Shown: one piece after another, positions 59,521 to 64,000 of the stretch
Layout of the letters: the number at the start of each line of letters is the position of its first letter
Numbering within the stretch: the stretch's first letter is position 1
Notes under the pieces: model-generated
Databases searched by the model: none
Told to the model about the DNA's origin: nothing
What the model saw: the letters and a program-made list of their open reading frames with translations, nothing else
Program-made: the position numbers and the translations under genes
Assembly (NCBI RefSeq): GCF_002259415.1
Contig: NZ_NPFY01000006.1
Location: 62,001 to 126,000 of the forward strand
Length of the DNA: 64,000 nucleotides
Source: Rhodococcus sp. 14-2470-1b
Lineage (GTDB): Bacteria; Actinomycetota; Actinomycetes; Mycobacteriales; Mycobacteriaceae
Direction: 5' to 3'

Positions 59521-60432
59521 CTAGGACGCGCGCAGTCTTGCTGCGTCCCGCGCACGAGCGCGAATCCGCAGTTGCTCGAAGGTGGTCGCTTGGACCTCTA
59601 TGTCGTCGAGGAAGTCGGACAGGATCCGGCAATTGCGGTCCGAAGGATCCACGACCGACCGATCGAAGATGCGCCACATCCGCACAGCAGGAAGAAGTAC
59701 ATCGTCGAGATGCTGGCGAAGATCGTAGATTCCGTCGCGGGCGAGCAGCATCGCGCTGCGCTCGAATCCGACGAGCCCACTCCCGGGTAGCTGAAAATTC
59801 ATCAGTACTTCGGTGATTGCCTTCAGCGTCTCCGCCGGCGCGAACTTCAAGGCCTCCTCGACGACGTCGGAGAAGAATGCCACGTGCCGCGCCTGATCGG
59901 CGACGATGCGTTCCAGCAAGTGCTCCGCCACCGGGTCCGCGCACTCGACTGCCGTGTTGCGGTGGCTCACCATCGTCGCCATGACATCGATCGTGGAGTG
60001 GACGATCGAGCGGAGGAAATTATCGCCTTCCATCGACGATTCGATCCCGATGGTCGTGCACTGCACCCTCGCTCGGTCCAACGCGACGGAGTCGACACTC
60101 CTGGTGTCGACGAGGTACCGCTGGATCGCATCCGCATGTGCACGCTTCTCATCGGACCAGACCGCGTTCCACTCGGCCCACGCAGGTGAACTCGTGGAGA
60201 GTTCTCTTGCCGGGTCGGCGAGCGCAGTGTTGTTGTGCGTCAGCAGCGTGGTGATGAGCGCGGCCTTGGCCGTCTCGGTCAGCGACGAGCGGCGCTGCCC
60301 CCAATACAGTTCCGGCCGAACGTATGCGCTCGGGTCCCACCTCTGCGCGGTACGTAGATGACGCTCGAGTCTCTGCTCGATCACTGGCTCGAGATCTCGA
60401 AGCAAGGTCGCTCGACCTGGTGCTCCGTTCAC
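59521..60432 (-). CDS. Acyl-ACP desaturase (DesA)-like protein, probable iron-site loss
   Basis: This 303-residue helical protein resembles DesA/stearoyl-ACP desaturases: WNAVWSDEKRAHADAIQRYLVDTRSVD, MVSHRNTAV, VADQARHVAFFSDVVEEAL. By eye alignment the four iron-binding glutamates are changed: the ExxH glutamates are Lys96 and Gln180, the middle-helix glutamate is near Val150 and the first is Lys or Ala near 57. The two histidines (His99, His183) remain. A catalytically dead or metal-altered member is therefore likely. GTG at 60432 is the best start (an upstream GTG at 60441 is possible). Confidence 0.7.
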   Translation of the reverse strand: MNGAPGRATLLRDLEPVIEQRLERHLRTAQRWDPSAYVRPELYWGQRRSSLTETAKAALITTLLTHNNTALADPARELSTSSPAWAEWNAVWSDEKRAHADAIQRYLVDTRSVDSVALDRARVQCTTIGIESSMEGDNFLRSIVHSTIDVMATMVSHRNTAVECADPVAEHLLERIVADQARHVAFFSDVVEEALKFAPAETLKAITEVLMNFQLPGSGLVGFERSAMLLARDGIYDLRQHLDDVLLPAVRMWRIFDRSVVDPSDRNCRILSDFLDDIEVQATTFEQLRIRARARDAARLRAS

Positions 60433-60792
60433 TGTCCCCACCCCCTCGTGATCGGATCCGATTGTCTGTGCCGACCACAGGCTCCGTTCGGCACACGACG
60501 ACGCTAAGCCCACGATCAGCACTGTGCGTAGGTTCCTCGGATTGTTTAGGCAATGTCGCAACCCGAATCCGAGACAGGTTGAGAGCCTTCACAAATTTCT
60601 CCGCCGAAAGACTGGATAACGCGTTGATAACATCCTATGATCAAGTTTGTTAGACGCCTGAAAACAAACTTCGGGTTCAGAATCACCGGGGTTTCGGTCA
60701 AGTTTCCAACCATATTTGCGTGGATGCGCAACAATACGCATCAGTAACTTTTTTTCGGACAGAGCTGAAGTTCCTACACGAAAGGCTGATCT
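60433..60792. other. Divergent intergenic region DesA-like / PucR
   Basis: There is no gene. An inverted repeat AAGTTTGT...ACAAACTT (60643-60650 and 60664-60671, 13-base spacer) lies mid-gap in AT-richer DNA. Near the pucR gene a 6-bp hairpin GATGCG-N8-CGCATC (60723-60742) is followed by seven T (60749-60755), an attenuator-like unit 38 bp before the start. GAAAGG gives a ribosome site for pucR. Confidence 0.6.
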
Positions 60793-62025
60793 GTGACCGC
60801 TCACAACACGACAAGCCTCGGAATCATGGTTGCCGGCCAGCCGGCGTCGGCACCGCTCCGCGACTTCCGCGCTGTCGCGCGATTGCTGGTCGGCCACTTC
60901 GCGGCCAACACACCCTGCGGATCGTTGCCCGGCGAACAGCTGCACGGGGACGTCACCGAATTCACTGTCAAATGCATCAGCATCGCTGTTCAGATGCTCG
61001 ACGAACGACGTCCGCCGAACGAGAGCGACCTGGCAGAACTCCGCGCCAAGGCCAGCCAGTGGGCACGCGAGGGAGTACCGCTCGAATCGGTACTGACCGT
61101 GTACCACGAAGGAATCCAGATCGGCTGGAATCTGGTGTCCAAGCGTGCAGGCGAAGGCGACACGAGCGATCTGATCGAAGCGGCACGGATGTTCGTCCTG
61201 CTGTCGGAGAAGGTCTCGATCGCCGCGTCGAAGAGCTACGTCGAAGAACTGCAGTCCGTCGCCAGCGAACACCACACTGCCGCGCACACCCTGGTCTCGT
61301 CGCTCCTCAGCGGACACAACGCAGTATCGATCGCTCGTCAGTCCGGCATCGAACTCGCGGACAGCTATCTCGTCCTCGCCCTGTCCGTGCCGCCGCACCC
61401 GGACGAGAACGATCCAGCGATACAACGCACCGTCGCCGCACGCCGCAAGCTCCGGCGGGTACAGGCTGAACTGGCCACCGTCTGCGGCCGCAGCCCTCTC
61501 TCGATGTTGAGCACCGAGGGCGGGACCGTCCTCATTCCAGGCGTGCAGGACGAGGAATGGGTGGAAGCACTCGTACACCGCCTCAGCACGGCTGCCGAGG
61601 TGCAGCTCACCGTCACCGCCGAACAAGCCGCTACCGCGGACATCCCGACGGCCGCGGACCAAGTCCACGAACTCCTTGCACTCGCACACCAACTCCACCG
61701 CCCGGCGGGTCTGTACCGGATGGACGATCTGGTTCTCGAGTACCAGCTGACGCGCCCAGGTCCGGGACGACGCCACCTCCGGCAGATCCTCGAACCGCTC
61801 GACGCATCACCGGAACTGTTGGAGACCCTCGAGATCCACATCTCGCACGACCTCAATCGTCAGCGGTCCGCGCGGCAACTCCACTTGCACACCAACACCG
61901 TCGATTACCGCCTGAAGAGGATCGCGCAGCTCACCGGGTTCGACCCGACCAGGCCGTCGGGCATCCGTCACCTGCAGGCAGCGCTCGTCGCCCGCAGGCT
62001 GGAAGCAGCCCAAGGCGCAGCATAA
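60793..62025 (+). CDS. PucR-family helix-turn-helix regulator
   Basis: This 410-residue regulator has an N-terminal RsbR-like helical sensor (about 20-165), a central GGDEF-like/CdaR domain and a C-terminal PucR helix-turn-helix (LHLHTNTVDYRLKRIAQLTGFDPTRPSG). The family controls purine, sugar-diacid or amino-acid use; the target is unknown but may include the divergent DesA-like gene. GTG at 60793 has GAAAGG 7 bases upstream. Confidence 0.88.
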   Translation: MTAHNTTSLGIMVAGQPASAPLRDFRAVARLLVGHFAANTPCGSLPGEQLHGDVTEFTVKCISIAVQMLDERRPPNESDLAELRAKASQWAREGVPLESVLTVYHEGIQIGWNLVSKRAGEGDTSDLIEAARMFVLLSEKVSIAASKSYVEELQSVASEHHTAAHTLVSSLLSGHNAVSIARQSGIELADSYLVLALSVPPHPDENDPAIQRTVAARRKLRRVQAELATVCGRSPLSMLSTEGGTVLIPGVQDEEWVEALVHRLSTAAEVQLTVTAEQAATADIPTAADQVHELLALAHQLHRPAGLYRMDDLVLEYQLTRPGPGRRHLRQILEPLDASPELLETLEIHISHDLNRQRSARQLHLHTNTVDYRLKRIAQLTGFDPTRPSGIRHLQAALVARRLEAAQGAA

Positions 62026-62192
62026 AGCTCCGTCGGCTCCGCTTCTGCTTCCAGGACGTGCCTGCGGGGAATCATTTTCCACCGGCATGAGTTGAACCGA
62101 TCGACAGTGTTCGATCCATGCCCCGGGTACCAACACATTGCCGCTTCGAGCGGCCTCTTGCCGAGAGGCGCACTGGCGGACACTGTCAGCGG

Positions 62193-62218
62193 AGCCGCCC
62201 ACATTCGTGTGGGCGGCT
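62193..62218 (+). terminator. Intrinsic hairpin with UUCG loop
   Basis: A perfect 11-bp stem AGCCGCCCACA/TGTGGGCGGCT closes a stable TTCG tetraloop, 168 bp past the pucR stop. There is only a short T-rich end, so efficiency is uncertain. Confidence 0.75.
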
Positions 62219-62305
62219 TCTCGCGTTCACCACCCCTCGATCTGGCGTAGCGGGCACGAATTCACCTCCCCCAAGGGAGCCGGTACACTCGCACGTGCAC
62301 AACTC

Positions 62306-62378
62306 GCCTTCGTAGCTCAGGGGATAGAGCAACCCTCTCCTAAAGGGTAGGTCGCAGGTTCGAATCCTGCCGAGGGCA
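62306..62378 (+). tRNA. tRNA-Arg (anticodon CCT)
   Basis: A cloverleaf folds cleanly: acceptor GCCTTCG/CGAGGGC (one G-T pair), D arm GCTC/GAGC, anticodon arm ACCCT-CTCCTAA-AGGGT with anticodon CCT at 62339-62341, and T arm GCAGG-TTCGAAT-CCTGC. It reads AGG codons. The 3' CCA is not encoded. It may serve as an integration site, but no integrase is seen here. Confidence 0.97.
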
Positions 62379-62384
62379 CTTCGG

Positions 62385-63245
62385 TCACTTCGCGTTCCAG
62401 TGCCGTGGGCGGCCGATCTCGGCCGGTAGGCGTGTTCGTTCGTCACCCTGCGCGGAGTTCACCTGCGACTGGGTCAAAAACAGAGCACCCGAGAAATCTG
62501 CTCCCTCGACCCGTGCGTCACGCAGGTCTGCTCCGAGCAGGTCGACGCCCGTGAGATCGCAGTGTCGAAGGTCCGCCGCGATAAGGCACGCGCCACGAAG
62601 ATCGGCTCCGCACAGGGGCAGTCCTCGCAGGTCGATTTCAGCCAGGTCCGCGCCCGGTGTCAGCCGTGCATCCTGGTGATCCCCTTCGGCGAAGTAGCGA
62701 GACCGAATTTCCTCGCTGAAATCCATCAGAAGCACCCTCACGGTGGAATGAAGGCTCTCGACATCGGCGGCGAGCACCTCCTCGGGACCTGATGCCGTCA
62801 GCGCGGTGATCATGTTAGTGAGGCTGCGTGCCTCGTCCACATGATTCGAGTCGTACGTGCGCTCCCCCACTTCGGCCAAGTACCAGAGCATTTCGTGCAG
62901 TAGCTTGACGGTCGTGAACGCCGCGAACATCGACTGACGCGTGTCCGGTCGATCACACCAGCCGACACCGCCGAAAAGACGTTGCGACACAGCCTGCCCT
63001 GCGCCGAAGCAGTCGAATACCGTGCACCCACGAAAACCGCGGCTGCGAAGACTGTCGTGAACAGTGCAGGAGTGATCCGACCCGAGGTGTCGACACGGTG
63101 CACCGACTGCCTTGTCCTCGGCGAAATCCGCCGATCGAGAGAATCCTAAAGCTGTGCAGCACAGGGCAAAACAGTTGCTGCAGTCTGCCCGCAGTTCAGC
63201 GCGGGAGCCGATGGCGGACGTGAAGGGAAGAGGTGTCGACGACAT
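62385..63245 (-). CDS. Cysteine-rich protein with C-terminal pentapeptide repeats
   Basis: This 286-residue protein has eight cysteines in the first 80 residues (Cys22, 25, 29, 30, 51, 60, 74 and 79), a YkgJ-like or other metal/iron-sulfur-type cluster region. A helical middle follows, then a right-handed pentapeptide-repeat helix (about 196-256: GADLAEIDLRGLPLCGADLRG, AADLRHCDL, GADLRDARVEGADFSG). Pentapeptide helices mimic DNA in some gyrase inhibitors; the function here is unknown. It ends 7 bp from the tRNA and is antisense to it. Confidence 0.82.
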   Translation of the reverse strand: MSSTPLPFTSAIGSRAELRADCSNCFALCCTALGFSRSADFAEDKAVGAPCRHLGSDHSCTVHDSLRSRGFRGCTVFDCFGAGQAVSQRLFGGVGWCDRPDTRQSMFAAFTTVKLLHEMLWYLAEVGERTYDSNHVDEARSLTNMITALTASGPEEVLAADVESLHSTVRVLLMDFSEEIRSRYFAEGDHQDARLTPGADLAEIDLRGLPLCGADLRGACLIAADLRHCDLTGVDLLGADLRDARVEGADFSGALFLTQSQVNSAQGDERTRLPAEIGRPRHWNAK

Positions 63246-63470
63246 GGTGAAAGAACTCCGATGAATGGTGTTTCGGTACGGGACGGGAGCTGGGAACCCT
63301 CGATCGGGTTCCTCCCGTGGCGCACGGAATCACCACCGCGCGTGCGCGGCGTACACAGCCGTAGTGAGAGGCCTGGTTCACAGAGAATATGTGTCGATGC
63401 GCGAACGATATCAAGCCGTTCGCCGCTGAGGAAAGCACGTGGTTGCGGCGTGGGCCCGAGGCGGTTACTG

Positions 63471-63486
63471 TAGAACATACGTTCGA
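63471..63486 (+). promoter_or_regulatory. LexA (SOS) box
   Basis: TAGAAC-ATAC-GTTCGA matches the actinobacterial SOS box TCGAAC-N4-GTTCGA at 11 of 12 positions. It lies 20 bp before the DUF222/HNH gene. In mycobacteria several DUF222 (13E12) genes are known LexA targets. Confidence 0.82.
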
Positions 63487-63506
63487 ATGCATTCCTTGGG
63501 GGACTC

Positions 63507-64000
63507 GTGAACGCTTCAGAAGAACTCAATTTCGTGGCCCGTCTGCGCACCGGCGAGTTCGACGACGACGCAGCAGCCGGAATCGACCTCATCTCCGCGC
63601 TGGAGGACTTGAAGAATGCCGGCTCCGCGCACCAAGCCACCGTCACGGATGCCGTGGCGAACAGCATTGCCGCAGAACGTAGGGCGAAGGGTCGACCGAA
63701 GGCAGAGTGGCGCAAGGGAGTCGCGTCGCAGATCGGCCTCGCCCGTCGTGAATCACCGAACAGGGGAGGCCGGCTGTTGGGCCTCGCCCGGGCCCTCGTC
63801 CACGAAATGCCCCATACCCACGCACGCCTGCGTTCCGGTGAGCTGAACGAGTGGCGAGCAACTCTGATCGCCAGAGAAACTGCATGCTTGACCGCAGAGG
63901 ACAGGCGGTTGATCGACGAGCAACTGTGCTCCGACTCGGCAACCTTGAAGAACCTGGGAGACAACGCGATCGAGCGTCGAGCCCGGGCACTTGCAGCTGA
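63507..64000 (+). CDS. DUF222 (13E12-type) HNH endonuclease, 5' part
   Basis: A GTG with GGGGGA upstream opens an uninterrupted frame of 164 codons that runs off the window. It begins MNASEELNFVARLRTGEF and has the helical DUF222 pattern (GLARALVHEMPHTHARLRSGEL, NEWRATLIARETACL, DNAIERRARAL). This group usually ends in an HNH nuclease domain; that end is outside the window. It is behind an SOS box, so DNA damage should induce it. Confidence 0.85.
   Translation, partial: MNASEELNFVARLRTGEFDDDAAAGIDLISALEDLKNAGSAHQATVTDAVANSIAAERRAKGRPKAEWRKGVASQIGLARRESPNRGGRLLGLARALVHEMPHTHARLRSGELNEWRATLIARETACLTAEDRRLIDEQLCSDSATLKNLGDNAIERRARALAA

Overview
The window is high-GC actinobacterial DNA. Gene content and order point to a mycolic-acid-group actinomycete, most likely Rhodococcus or a close relative (inference). 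The main evidence is a gene order matching, from memory, the Mycobacterium tuberculosis Rv0946c-Rv0985c stretch: moaB2-pepD-mprB-mprA, rpmF, a VWA/MoxR pair, purH-purN, a PerM-like protein, a DUF5336 protein, sucD-sucC, an M23 peptidase, uvrD/pcrA, an AroQ chorismate mutase and pgi. There are no rRNAs, CRISPR arrays, insertion sequences or phage genes.

Layout. 1-720 is a non-coding regulatory region that probably serves a leftward gene outside the window (promoter, a possible c-di-AMP riboswitch, a CRP-like site). 720-5084 is the envelope-stress block mprA-mprB-pepD-moaB2, with matching TCTCAG direct repeats in front of mprA and pepD. 5091-9943 is accessory: a TRIC-type channel, DUF6194, VOC, CorA, a free-standing LAGLIDADG endonuclease and a secreted lipase. 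10089-12859 is a zinc-starvation locus: a CobW/MRF-like GTPase with rpmE2 and rpmF runs one way, and cysteine-poor L28, L33, S14 and S18 run the other, around two Zur-like boxes. 12969-21629 holds an AEC transporter, a lipoprotein, a DUF1707 protein, the VWA/MoxR pair, an AbiEi/DUF559-type gene and purH-purN; purN appears to start at CTG. 22000-27279 is an ABC exporter plus a NarL-type two-component system, sitting between purN and the PerM-like gene.

27328-38180 carries the PerM-like and DUF5336 genes, a sulfone-sulfur pair (SfnG-like and DszC/SfnB-like), sucD-sucC, a large unknown membrane protein and an M23 peptidase with a CRP-type promoter and a foldable leader. 38266-44698 is pcrA, chorismate mutase, a succinate-semialdehyde dehydrogenase and pgi. 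44710-46823 holds two tandem AbiEi/DUF559-type paralogues, each preceded by a nearly identical palindrome of about 61 bp. 46827-53639 covers AidB-like, TetR, crotonase, a condensation-like protein, DUF2630, SDR and an FAD disulfide reductase. 53643-60432 covers MOSC, a carboxylesterase, Fpg/Nei, thyA-folA, a cupin, a tandem Usp and a DesA-like protein that seems to lack its iron-binding glutamates. The right end has a PucR regulator, tRNA-Arg(CCT), a cysteine-rich pentapeptide-repeat protein and the start of a DUF222/HNH gene behind an SOS box.

Several genes are translationally coupled by 1-4 bp stop/start overlaps: mprA/mprB, pepD/moaB2, mrf/rpmE2, purN/purH, ABC ATPase/permease, tetR/aidB, crotonase/acyltransferase and thyA/folA. 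Long near-perfect palindromes at gene ends recur. Two of them share a consensus with compensated stem changes, which suggests a hairpin under selection.
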